Source: CBDCYS01 sp965226185
Lineage (GTDB): Bacteria; Acidobacteriota; Terriglobia; Bryobacterales; UBA6623
Assembly (NCBI GenBank): GCA_965226185.1
Contig: CBDDCT010000007.1
Coordinates: 682,001 to 746,000, forward strand
DNA length: 64,000 nt
Direction of reading: 5' to 3'
Shown here one piece after another: positions 34,403-42,330 of the stretch. The translations under genes and the position numbers were made by a program. The notes beneath the pieces are model-generated. The model saw only the letters and a list, made by a program, of their open reading frames with translations, was not told the origin of the DNA and made no database searches. The first letter of the stretch is position 1, and every line of letters begins with the position of its first letter.

Positions 34403-35119
34403 CTAGCGCAGCCCGCGTTCCAAGTCTTGTGCCAGCAGGCGGGCGCGGTCGGCCAGATTCTTGGCAAGCGCAAGGTCCTGTTCCCGGGTCTCCCGTGCTT
34501 GGCGAACAAACGCCCGGATGCGCCTTACCGAGTTGACCTGGTCCACCGAGAGCGTGCGTTTGACGACGGCGGCCACACTCCTCTGAGCCGCATCCAGGCT
34601 GCGGTCAATGGTCTCATTCAGTTCCCTGCGCTGCTGGGTGGTCAGCACCTGCCCAAGCCTGGGGACCGGGCGGGCGGGCGGGCGCGCAGCCGGCGCGCCT
34701 CGGCCGACTCCCGCGTCGTTCACTTCCGCCGACCGTGCATCTTCGGTATCGGCTGGAGGCCCCGCGGGCAACCTCCCTGCCTCCCCCGCCAGCGGTGTTG
34801 GGCCTTCGGGAACTGCTCCCACTGGTATCGGCTGCGCCGGAGGCAGGCGGGCCGTCGTCTGCGGCTCGGAAACAGGCCCGGCGGATGGCTCAGGCGGCTG
34901 AGGCTGAGCCGCTACGGCCGGCCGCGGGGCCGGTGGGGCCGACGCGGCTTGTTTGCCACACGAAACAATAGATCCCGCTGCCAACAGTACGAGAAACACC
35001 GCCGCCGGGACGCCGGGGCAGGCCCAGCATCGAAACCTAGGCGGTCTTAGCGGAGTCCTGGTACTGAGCGATTGCAAGCATGTCCAGGCGATGAGATGGC
35101 TGTAACCAGGGAACATCAT
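34403..35119 (-). CDS. Pro-rich predicted lipoprotein
   Basis: 238 codons from ATG 35119. A hydrophobic segment ends in a lipobox-like IVSC (Cys54) preceded by VFLVLLAAGS; a GTG at 35011 would give a more usual short lipoprotein signal. Residues about 60-150 are Pro/Ala-rich and presumably extended. The C-terminal 80 residues (LTTQQRRELNETIDRSLDAA and on) are helical, perhaps coiled coil. No family is recognised. By position beside PilM it could play the role of PilP, also a Pro-rich inner-membrane lipoprotein, but there is no sequence support for that. Confidence 0.7.
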   Translation of the reverse strand: MMFPGYSHLIAWTCLQSLSTRTPLRPPRFRCWACPGVPAAVFLVLLAAGSIVSCGKQAASAPPAPRPAVAAQPQPPEPSAGPVSEPQTTARLPPAQPIPVGAVPEGPTPLAGEAGRLPAGPPADTEDARSAEVNDAGVGRGAPAARPPARPVPRLGQVLTTQQRRELNETIDRSLDAAQRSVAAVVKRTLSVDQVNSVRRIRAFVRQARETREQDLALAKNLADRARLLAQDLERGLR

Positions 35120-35176
35120 CGTGCAGCCTGCTGTGCCGGGCGACTGGACTGAACGTCCGAGAGACCTCTGGGGGAC

Positions 35177-37111
35177 TCAGCCAATGCTTGCCGAGCCGGC
35201 TGACGACTCGTGATTGGCCGCTTCGGATACGTCGCGGTTACTCTCTTCGATAGCGGGAAATCGCAGTTGAAATTCCGTTCCTTCGCCTGAGCGGCTCGCG
35301 AAGTCAATTGTACCACCGTGGAGTTGCACAACCCGGAAAGTCATCGCCAATCCGATTCCCGATCCTCTGCTTTTTGTAGTGAAGTAGAGGTTGTAGATCT
35401 TGTTCCTCAGCTCCTGTGGGATACCGCCCCCTTGATCGCGTATGGTGACGAGGTACTCCCCGGATGCGAGCTCGGTCCGGATCTCCAGGCGTCCTCCCTT
35501 CTCCATCGCTTGAACACCGTTGACAACCACGTTGAGAATCGCCTGGATGAGGAGATCCCGGTCCCCCCGTATCGGAGCGCTCTTCAGCTCCGCCTGCAAG
35601 CCGACACGAACCTTCTGGCGACCCGCGTCGGGCTGTACAAGAGTGGTCACTTCTTGCAGCAACCTGACAAGATCGATACGCTCCATTTTGACGTCGACCG
35701 GCCGCGTGAAATCGAGGAGGCTCTTCACTACGCGGTCCAATCGCGTAATTTCGCGGCCGATGACCTCCATCTCGGCGGCGGCATCGGTTGACGATCCGTC
35801 CAGCTTGGTTTTGAGCACTTCAAGGTGCAGGGCAATCGAATTCAGCGGGTTCTTGATCTCATGCGCGGCTCCGCTCGTGAGGCGGCTGATCGATGCCAGC
35901 CGAGAAGCCACGTCGAGCTGCGATTCGATCTGCCGGCGGGGGTCGGCGTCGCGAAGCGTGACCATGGTTCCGCGGCGCGCATGGCTCCCGAAATCCTCGA
36001 TAATCTCCACGCTCACCAATAGTTGGGCAGGCGCGGCGCCAGTCTGGTCAAGCGTGACCGGCCGGTCCGTGATGCCGCGGTTTAGATGGACGGCGCCCTG
36101 GACCAGCGCCCCCAAGGCGGTGGAGCTGGGAAAGATGTCGTCCATCGCGGCGCCCATCAGCTCCCAGCGTCCGCCTAGCAAGCGTTCGGCGGCCCGGCCG
36201 GCCATGATCAGGCGGTCATCGGGACCGAACAGAAGGACAGCTTCTTCCAGCCTCTGGAGCAATCGATTGATATTTGCCCGCAGATGAGCACGGCCTTCCC
36301 GTGCTCCGCGAAACTGTTCTCCCAGCACATTGAGCTTCGACTCAACGGCTGCCACCTCTTTCGCCCGGTCCGCCTTGGCCCCCTCTGAAGGCTGCGCGGC
36401 ATCGGGGTCGTGCTCTCCCCGTGTGATGCGGTCCACGATTTCGCCGATCCGGGCCAGCGGGCGGAGAGCGATGTTCGATGCCACAATAGCCAGCGCGATT
36501 GACAGCAGCAACGCCAGTGACAGGACCACCGCGACATCGCGCAGACTGGGCAGAATCTGGCCGCGGAGCAGGACGGAGTTCAAGACCACGCGAACGGTAA
36601 ATATGGTCTCTTGCTCCCCGCGAGCTCCCAGCGGTTTCCGGACTTCGTAGTCGCGGCTCCCGGCCAAGACCTCTTGAAGTTTTTCCCAAACCGGCTTGCT
36701 GTTAAATTCTTCGAAGCTGGGCCGTAACTGAACTTTTTGGCCTCGCAGGGACGGGAACGAGGCTGACAGAATTCGATCATTCTCACCGGTGACCAGGATC
36801 TCGACGATCACGGGGATGCTGCCGGTCAGCTTTTGCAGAAGAACAGCCAGACCCGCGTCCTGCTCGACAATCTCGCTCCAGACCTTTTTCAAGTCCTCCG
36901 AGGTCTCGGGGGGAGGCTGGTAATTGGCCATTTGTTCGTCGACGATCTGCAGGATAAGGCTATCGACCTGCATGCTACCAATCGTAGCCAGCTCCAGACC
37001 ATATTGAAATCGGGATTCGACGACGCTGTGGACGTGGAGTGCCGATAGCGCTACCACAACCGTCACGACGAGCGCGACGATCGACAAGCGCAGCCGGTTC
37101 TTCAGAGACAT
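35177..37111 (-). CDS. Membrane sensor histidine kinase (NtrB/PilS-like)
   Basis: 644 codons from ATG 37111 (MSLKNRLRLSIVALVVTVVV); the frame runs back to 37138. Two membrane spans (about 5-25 and 205-230) bracket a periplasmic sensor domain, then HAMP (IALRPLARIGEIVDRITRGE), a PAS domain (VLLFGPDDRLIMAGRAAERL) and the kinase core. The phosphoacceptor is His417 in TSGAAHEIKNPLNSIALHLE. ATPase motifs: NVVVNGVQAMEKGG, IRDQGGGIPQELRNKIY and SRGSGIGLAMTFRVV. It lies 30 bases after the response regulator gene and heads into the lipoprotein/PilM genes, so it probably controls or responds to that envelope complex. Confidence 0.9.
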   Translation of the reverse strand: MSLKNRLRLSIVALVVTVVVALSALHVHSVVESRFQYGLELATIGSMQVDSLILQIVDEQMANYQPPPETSEDLKKVWSEIVEQDAGLAVLLQKLTGSIPVIVEILVTGENDRILSASFPSLRGQKVQLRPSFEEFNSKPVWEKLQEVLAGSRDYEVRKPLGARGEQETIFTVRVVLNSVLLRGQILPSLRDVAVVLSLALLLSIALAIVASNIALRPLARIGEIVDRITRGEHDPDAAQPSEGAKADRAKEVAAVESKLNVLGEQFRGAREGRAHLRANINRLLQRLEEAVLLFGPDDRLIMAGRAAERLLGGRWELMGAAMDDIFPSSTALGALVQGAVHLNRGITDRPVTLDQTGAAPAQLLVSVEIIEDFGSHARRGTMVTLRDADPRRQIESQLDVASRLASISRLTSGAAHEIKNPLNSIALHLEVLKTKLDGSSTDAAAEMEVIGREITRLDRVVKSLLDFTRPVDVKMERIDLVRLLQEVTTLVQPDAGRQKVRVGLQAELKSAPIRGDRDLLIQAILNVVVNGVQAMEKGGRLEIRTELASGEYLVTIRDQGGGIPQELRNKIYNLYFTTKSRGSGIGLAMTFRVVQLHGGTIDFASRSGEGTEFQLRFPAIEESNRDVSEAANHESSAGSASIG

Positions 37112-37168
37112 CGTTTGCGGTCGCGAAGGCGGAACCAACCGCTTGCTGAGTTCGACTTCGGCGGCTCG

Positions 37169-38581
37169 TCAGCCGGCGGATTGGCCGCTCGACGCGTACT
37201 CCTTCAGCTTGTTGTGCAGCGTCTTGAGACTGACTTCCAGGATGCGCGCCGCGCGCGTCTTATTATTCCCGGTGTGCTCCAGCGTTTTCAGGATCAGCGC
37301 TTTTTCCGCGTCGTGGACCGTCGTGCCCACTTGCAGGTGAACCGCGCTGGGATCAGCCGTCTCGGTCTGTTGAACCGCCCGCGTGAAACCGCCAAAGCCG
37401 CCCACCAGGTGACTTGGCAAAATAGTCCCCTCACCCGACAGAATCACCGCTCTTTCCAGCACGTTACGAAGCTCCCGGACGTTACCCGGCCAGTTGTATC
37501 CCCGGAAGGTCTTGATGACGTCGGGATGGAAGTCGACCACGCGGCACTCGTGCTTCTTATTGAGGTTCTTGAGCAAGATTTCCGCGATCGGCAATAGGTC
37601 GTCCATTCGCTCACGCAAAGGGGGGAGATGGATATGGAAGACGTTGAGGCGGTAGTAAAGATCCTCGCGCAGGACGTTGTCCCTCAGAGCCTGTTCCATG
37701 TTCTTGTTGGTGGAAGCGATCACGCGCACGTCGACCTGAAGTTCCGAGGCGCCGCCCAGCCGGCGAACGCGGGAATCCTCCAGTACTCGCAGCAATTTGG
37801 CTTGCGTGCCGATCGGCATGTCGCCAATCTCGTCGAGCAACAGCGTGCCCCCGCTTGCCAGCTCGAAACAACCCAAGCGGCGCTGCACGGCTCCTGTAAA
37901 AGAGCCCTTCTCATGACCAAAAAGTTCGCTTTCCATCAAGGTCTCTGGAAGCGCGGCGCAGTTAATCGCCACAAACGGACCGTTCTTTCTCGGACTCAGA
38001 TCATGAACGGCCCGGGCGACGAGTTCCTTACCCGTGCCGCTTTCGCCGGTAACAAGAACAGCAGCCTTGCTGGCGGCGACTTGGCGGGTCATCGAGAAGA
38101 CCTCCCGCATCGCCGGCGAGACGCCGACCAGCCCGTCGAGCATTCCTTGATAGCTCAACTGACGGTGAAGAAGGTCCGTTTCCTCGGTAAGACGTCCCTG
38201 CGAAGCCGCTCTGTCGGTCAGCACCCTCAGCGCGCTGGCCTGGATGGGCTTTTCCAAGAACCAGAACGCCCCCAGGTCATGGACGGTTTTTACGGCGTTT
38301 TCGATGCTGCCGAACGCTGTCAGAACGATTGCCGCCGGATGGCTGCCTTGAACGCTCAACTGCCGAAGCAGCTCAAAGCCGTCCATGCGCGGCATGTTGA
38401 GGTCGGTGATGATGACGTGGGCCGAGAAGGAAGCCAGTTTTTCCAGGGCGTCCTGTCCATCGGATGCGGTTTCAACGGTAAATCCCCACGAAGAGACAAG
38501 GCTGGCCAGCCCCGCACGCTGGTCTGCTTCATCGTCAACGATCAGCACGCGCGACGGCGCCGGCTGCTCGGTTTCGCTCAT
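37169..38581 (-). CDS. Sigma-54 response regulator (NtrC/PilR-like)
   Basis: 470 codons from ATG 38581. Receiver with Asp60 as phosphoacceptor in VIITDLNMPRMDGFELL; AAA+ domain with Walker A GESGTGKE, GSFTGA loop (Ala to Ser variant) and Walker B LLLDEIGDM; Fis-type HTH (KTRAARILEVSLKTLHNKLK). First recognised gene of the minus-strand operon running to accC. It shares the GSFTGA variant with the NtrX-type regulator at 7880. With the following kinase it forms a PilR/PilS-like pair; sigma-54 target promoters are not identified in the window. Confidence 0.92.
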   Translation of the reverse strand: MSETEQPAPSRVLIVDDEADQRAGLASLVSSWGFTVETASDGQDALEKLASFSAHVIITDLNMPRMDGFELLRQLSVQGSHPAAIVLTAFGSIENAVKTVHDLGAFWFLEKPIQASALRVLTDRAASQGRLTEETDLLHRQLSYQGMLDGLVGVSPAMREVFSMTRQVAASKAAVLVTGESGTGKELVARAVHDLSPRKNGPFVAINCAALPETLMESELFGHEKGSFTGAVQRRLGCFELASGGTLLLDEIGDMPIGTQAKLLRVLEDSRVRRLGGASELQVDVRVIASTNKNMEQALRDNVLREDLYYRLNVFHIHLPPLRERMDDLLPIAEILLKNLNKKHECRVVDFHPDVIKTFRGYNWPGNVRELRNVLERAVILSGEGTILPSHLVGGFGGFTRAVQQTETADPSAVHLQVGTTVHDAEKALILKTLEHTGNNKTRAARILEVSLKTLHNKLKEYASSGQSAG

Positions 38582-38862
38582 CGCCTCTCCATTCTAGTGG
38601 ACGTCGTAGTGGATGTATCGATTGACGCGCACCGGCGGCGAATGGATTCGGCGGAATGGCTGAAATCGAAATCGGGCGGCAGCCGAAAGAGCATCAAAAA
38701 ATCGGGCTTTCTGTCCACAAGGCACCCGAAAAGAGGTATTTCGCGGCTCACTAGGCGGCCCGCCAGTGCCTCTGTCAACGCTGCACCGGCGATGTCGCCA
38801 TCGCCGGCGCATGACTCGAGGTCAGCGTGGTTCGCTAAACTTTCGCCGCGGGGCTCTTTCAT
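38578..38862 (-). other. 94-codon frame over a group II intron-like segment
   Basis: Open from ATG 38862 (GGGGAG 6 bases upstream) to a TGA that overlaps the response regulator ATG. The text LANHADLESCAGDGDIAGAA, then LTEALAGRLVSREI, strongly resembles the short spurious proteins annotated at the 5' end of bacterial group II introns (ESC...G..EALTG...G...SREI). I therefore read the DNA as ribozyme-derived rather than protein-coding, despite the good start and stop overlap. The last 45 codons are not part of that pattern. Confidence 0.5.
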
Positions 38863-38880
38863 CCCCAACTCCCCGCCGGT
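38721..38880 (-). mobile_element. Relic of group II intron 5' domain (tentative)
   Basis: On the minus strand the run GTTTAGCGAACCACGCTGAC, followed by GAGTCATGCGCCGG, GCAGCGTTGACAGAGGC and GAGCCGCGAAAT, matches the conserved 5' sequence I know from bacterial group II introns that encode a maturase. No reverse transcriptase or domain V hairpin is seen nearby, so it is a fragment. It sits in the 5' region of the response regulator operon. Identification is from memory, not alignment. Confidence 0.5.
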
Positions 38881-39047
38881 TTATCGCGGCGCTTTCGGAC
38901 AGCCCCTCTGTTCACGATGCCGCGGGTTCGGGATATGTCGAGTGATCGCCAGATCGGACAGGGAAGACTTTGGATCTACCGGGCCGAGACATGCTACGCT
39001 TGAAATCTCTTCCGTGACCCTAGCGCGGTCCGGCCGCGAACCTGGGT

Positions 39048-39099
39048 GGGCGCTGTCGCCGGCGGGCCGGTGGGCGCTGTCACCGAGGGCGCTGTCGCC
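39048..39099 (+). repeat. Three direct copies of GGGCGCTGTCGCC
   Basis: GGGCGCTGTCGCC at 39048-39060 and 39087-39099 and GGGCGCTGTCACC at 39072-39084. They lie just upstream of the epimerase start at 39114, at spacings of 24 and 15 bases. Could be a regulator binding array or simple GC-rich duplication. Confidence 0.4.
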
Positions 39100-39113
39100 G
39101 CGGGAACTCAAGG

Positions 39114-40199
39114 ATGATGAAACGCAAATCGATGACTACCCACATTCGCTGCGCCTTTCTCGTGATCGTTTGCACGCTTCCGCTCCGCGGGCAGAGCTAC
39201 AGTGTCCAAGAGTCGACAAGTTCGGACGCATCCAAGACGAAGCTGGTGCTGCTTCGCGACGAAGCGGCGGGCATCGAAGCGGCCATCGCCCCAGCCAAGG
39301 GCGGCGAGTTGAGCGGGCTGGCGGTTCGCTTTAAGGATCAATGGATCGAGACCCTCTACCTGGCCCGCGACTACTCGCCCCGGCAAGGCTGGACGGGCAA
39401 AGCTCCCTTCTTGTGGCCTGCCACGGGCCGCAACTTCCCGGAAGATCTGCGCCAGCGCCGCGCCGCCGGCGAGCGCTTCGACGGCGGGGCCTACAACTTC
39501 AAGGGCAAGCGATACAAGATGCCGATCCACGGCTTCGCCCGTGACCTGCCTTGGGAGCTCGAAACGCCCAACGCCGGCGCGGACGGGGCTCGAGCCAAGC
39601 TCTGGCTTACCGATAATGAGGAAACGCGCCGCTTCTATCCCTTCGGTTTTCGCCTGACGGTCGAATATCTCGTTGCGGATGGCCGCCTCGATATCTCCTA
39701 CGAGATTCACGCCTCGGACGAAAACTCGGAAAAGATGATGTTCAGCATGGGCAACCACATCACGTTTCGGAATCCGCTGGTCGAGGGGTCCGATCCGGCT
39801 GAAGTCGTGTTAACCACCCCATCGACCATGGAAATCCTGAAGACCAGCTATGGAGTTCCCACCGATGAGACCAAAGGGCGTTCCCATGCGGACGGCGTCA
39901 AACTCGGTGATTTCGAGAAGCTTCGGGCTGTTTCACTCACGGGCTACTCCGGCGGGGAGCCCTACGTGCTTCTCCAAGACCCGCGGGGCCTGTCGATTCG
40001 CATGTCCCACGCCTCCGACAGAATTCCCGAGCAACCCGTCATTCTTTTCAATGTTTGGGGCGACGCGCTGGGAGGATTTATCAGCCCGGAGCCCTGGGTG
40101 GGTTTGCAGAACTCGCTGGTGCTCGGCAAGGGGCTGACGTATTTAGAGCCTGGCGAGGACTTTCACTGGAGGATCCGGATTACTCCCGCGGCCGAGTAG
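39114..40199 (+). CDS. Exported aldose 1-epimerase-like protein
   Basis: 361 codons from ATG 39114 (39117 and 39132 are possible too; CAAGG is adjacent). N-terminal signal-like segment HIRCAFLVIVCTLPLRGQS. The body is galactose mutarotase-like: AAIAPAKGGELSGLAVRFKD, APFLWPATGRNFP, MPIHGFARDLPWEL (the catalytic His region), SMGNHITFRNPL (second His) and ISPEPWVGLQNSL with a catalytic-type Glu. It interconverts sugar anomers, here outside the cytoplasm. Consistent with the exported carbohydrate-degrading theme (sulfatase, Gfo/Idh). It stands alone, divergent from the regulator operon. Confidence 0.87.
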   Translation: MMKRKSMTTHIRCAFLVIVCTLPLRGQSYSVQESTSSDASKTKLVLLRDEAAGIEAAIAPAKGGELSGLAVRFKDQWIETLYLARDYSPRQGWTGKAPFLWPATGRNFPEDLRQRRAAGERFDGGAYNFKGKRYKMPIHGFARDLPWELETPNAGADGARAKLWLTDNEETRRFYPFGFRLTVEYLVADGRLDISYEIHASDENSEKMMFSMGNHITFRNPLVEGSDPAEVVLTTPSTMEILKTSYGVPTDETKGRSHADGVKLGDFEKLRAVSLTGYSGGEPYVLLQDPRGLSIRMSHASDRIPEQPVILFNVWGDALGGFISPEPWVGLQNSLVLGKGLTYLEPGEDFHWRIRITPAAE

Positions 40200-40254
40200 G
40201 TCAAAGTCACCAACCGGCGTGCCCGCCAATCTTTGGGGTGGCGCCCACGCGGGC

Positions 40255-40446
40255 CAGCCAGCCCGCATTTCTCACCGCCTGACGGGCGCAGCACGCGATA
40301 GGCCCGCCATTACATCGTTGCGCTTGCTCGCCGTACTGTCCGAGTACGCGTCTTTGATAAAGTGGGGGTCGTCAAGCGGCGCGCGCCTCGTACTGACGGG
40401 CCTCTCACGCACTTCGCCTCGCCACGCGGTGAGAAAAGCCAGCTAG
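40255..40446. repeat. Repeat-rich intergenic segment (repeats B and C)
   Basis: Contains an inverted copy of repeat B (CCCGCATTTCTCACCGCC within 40255-40280) and a copy of repeat C (GCGCCTCGTACTGACGGGCC within 40381-40410, inverted relative to the copy at 52313-52346). A second repeat B copy (CGCGGTGAGAAAAGCCAGCT, then AG) spans 40421-40446. The last copy contains the TAG stop codon of the convergent BsuPI-domain gene. Confidence 0.6.
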
Positions 40447-41483
40447 AAAACCGCCTCCAAGATTTCGAAGCCGACTGAGGCACGGTAGGCGCTTGGGTCA
40501 GCCGTCGTCAGCCAGGCCTCGGCTACATAGCTGCCCTGGGGCAGAGGCCGGCCGGCTTGCTGTCCGAGCGGTATCTCGGCCGAAAAGGTTTTCTCTCCCG
40601 GACTTAGTTCAAGCGTGCCTGTCTCCTGGGTAAAGAGTCTCGTTGCCGACCAGCGATAGACAATTCGGCCGCTCGAATGGTGGATCACCAAATCGAACCG
40701 CTGCCCACTCGAAAAATCAAGCCGTAAAGGGAAATTCGTGGTATTGCGGATCGTCATGCGGGCCCGCATGAGCGGCACGGTCCGGTCGGGCGTCACCGGA
40801 GGCATCAGGTTTGGAATATAGACAGGTTGGTCGATCGAAAGACTGAACGACAGCGCGCTGGATCGAATGACTCGCGAGCCGACGCGGGCTTCCGTGAGAA
40901 CCATCGAGCGCGGACCTGCGATTGTCGTTTCCGTGCGGCGGATGAGCCCAACATTGGGCGCGAAGACTTCCTCTTGAATTCCAGCGTCGGCGCAATTCGT
41001 CGCCCCATACCGAATCACCAGGGCATCGTTGAAATCGCCGGCTGGGACCGCGACGTCTGAATGCCGGAACGCCAGCTTGGCGGCTCCCAAACAGGGATGT
41101 GGCAGCTCCGGCATCCAGATCGTTCCCTCGGCCGCTCCGAAGTCATACCACAAGTGCTCGGTACCGGAATCAGGACGAAATTCCAGGAGCCGGCCCTGGC
41201 TGCCAGCGCGCACAAGCGCCGGCTGAGGCGTGAATCCCTCCAGCCGAAAATACTGTTGCCCGGCGGTTTCCACCGATTTGGTGACGCGCACGGTGACGGT
41301 TCCCGAGGCGGCGCGGCCTTCTATCGTGTAGGTCCATGAGTTTCCCACGGCAAGGGGAAAGTAGTTCGCGGGTCGGCGCAGTTGTAGTGTACGGCTGCGG
41401 GGCGGCAGTTGGGCGCGAGCCAACCCGGCGGCGCCAAGCAGCACAAGCGTTACAAGCGCCCAGGTGAGACTTCTTGAATGCAT
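40443..41483 (-). CDS. Exported protein with C-terminal BsuPI domain
   Basis: 346 codons from ATG 41483, with signal peptide MHSRSLTWALVTLVLLGAAG and LARA. The N-terminal half (YFPLAVGNSWTYTIEGRAAS and on, to about residue 200) is a domain frequent in Acidobacteria exported proteins that begins with the phrase FPLAVGNSWTY. The C-terminal 110 residues (MTIRNTTNFPLRLDFSSGQR, FDLVIHHSSGRIVYRWSATR, LSPGEKTFSAEIPL) match the BsuPI intracellular proteinase inhibitor domain. Function unknown; an extracytoplasmic protease inhibitor or binding protein is a guess. The stop codon lies inside a dispersed repeat. Confidence 0.8.
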   Translation of the reverse strand: MHSRSLTWALVTLVLLGAAGLARAQLPPRSRTLQLRRPANYFPLAVGNSWTYTIEGRAASGTVTVRVTKSVETAGQQYFRLEGFTPQPALVRAGSQGRLLEFRPDSGTEHLWYDFGAAEGTIWMPELPHPCLGAAKLAFRHSDVAVPAGDFNDALVIRYGATNCADAGIQEEVFAPNVGLIRRTETTIAGPRSMVLTEARVGSRVIRSSALSFSLSIDQPVYIPNLMPPVTPDRTVPLMRARMTIRNTTNFPLRLDFSSGQRFDLVIHHSSGRIVYRWSATRLFTQETGTLELSPGEKTFSAEIPLGQQAGRPLPQGSYVAEAWLTTADPSAYRASVGFEILEAVF

Positions 41484-41505
41484 AGGGCTAGCCCCGGGCT
41501 AAATG

Positions 41506-41731
41506 CAATACACGTCACTTAAGACTTTTTGAGCCGCGAAGCGGCGCAGGATCGTAGCCCATGGGTGGAGCGAAGCGGAACCCTGGGTGAGAGACCCATC
41601 GACCGAAAAGCCCTGAAGGGGCGGAGGAAAACACGCGGCATGACTCCGATGACAGGGCCGGTTTTCACGCAAAAAATACAATGCATTAGGGCAAGCAACC
41701 AGGCGCCGAATTCCTTAAGTGACGTGCATTG
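41506..41731. mobile_element. MITE-like element with 18-bp inverted ends and target duplication
   Basis: Left end CAATACACGTCACTTAAG (41506-41523) and right end CTTAAGTGACGTGCATTG (41714-41731) are inverted repeats matching at 17 of 18 positions. They are flanked by near-identical direct repeats GGGCTAAATG (41496-41505) and GGCCTAAATG (41732-41741), which fit a 10-bp target duplication with one change. The 226-bp element has no transposase. Inside the left end is a copy of dispersed repeat A (41531-41560), followed by CCCTGAAGGGGCGG-type palindromes. Confidence 0.6.
41531..41560 (+). repeat. Dispersed repeat A, copy 2 (inside the MITE-like element)
   Basis: GAGCCGCGAAGCGGCGCAGG followed by ATCGTAGCCC; 29 of 30 positions equal to the copy ending at 26981. 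Confidence 0.7.
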
Positions 41732-41741
41732 GGCCTAAATG

Positions 41742-42330
41742 CGGACTTCCATTGCGTCATGGCAGCCCGCGGCCGCTTGAGGCGGCAAGACCGCTGGCAA
41801 CCGAGGGTATCGTCGGCTAGGCCTGATAGTCATCATGGCAGGCGCTCATTCCTGGGCCCTCGCCCTATTCCAAGCACCCTATTCATAGATACGTGCCCGA
41901 TGAGCCGCCGGATTCATCGATCTGGTTTCTTGACGAAAGCGTCAGAAGCGCTGCCCCACCGGGACGCAGGTGTAGTCACGCGCCAGAAGCTCCCTCAGCG
42001 ACGCCGAAGTTCCTGAAACAACACCCCCTTACCCCGCAGGGGAACCCTCTACGGAGAGGTGAACATCCGCTACGAAAGTGGGAATGAGGAACAAAATTGG
42101 AGTTGGCGCCGCAAGTGGTTCGAATCAGCCGCAACGACCAGAGGTCATTGCGGGAGCTTCACGGGGATAAACGGTCCGGAAGGCGTCGAAACACCGGCGA
42201 CGACGGCGACGACCGGCAAGTTACCATCCAGGGCGTTCGAGGGAACTTTAAACGACGAGTTGGTACAGGCCGGAGGCGATATTTCGACAGCTATCGATCC
42301 GGAGTAATCGCCAAGCCGTTGAACTGTAGG
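41742..42330. other. Intergenic region, no gene recognised
   Basis: 589 bases downstream of the MITE-like element. Short ORFs exist on the plus strand but show no family resemblance. I see no RNA gene. Confidence 0.4.

Noticed and set aside
37628..39334. 568-codon plus-strand frame
   Set aside because: Runs antisense over the sigma-54 regulator and into the epimerase gene; composition typical of a high-GC antisense frame.
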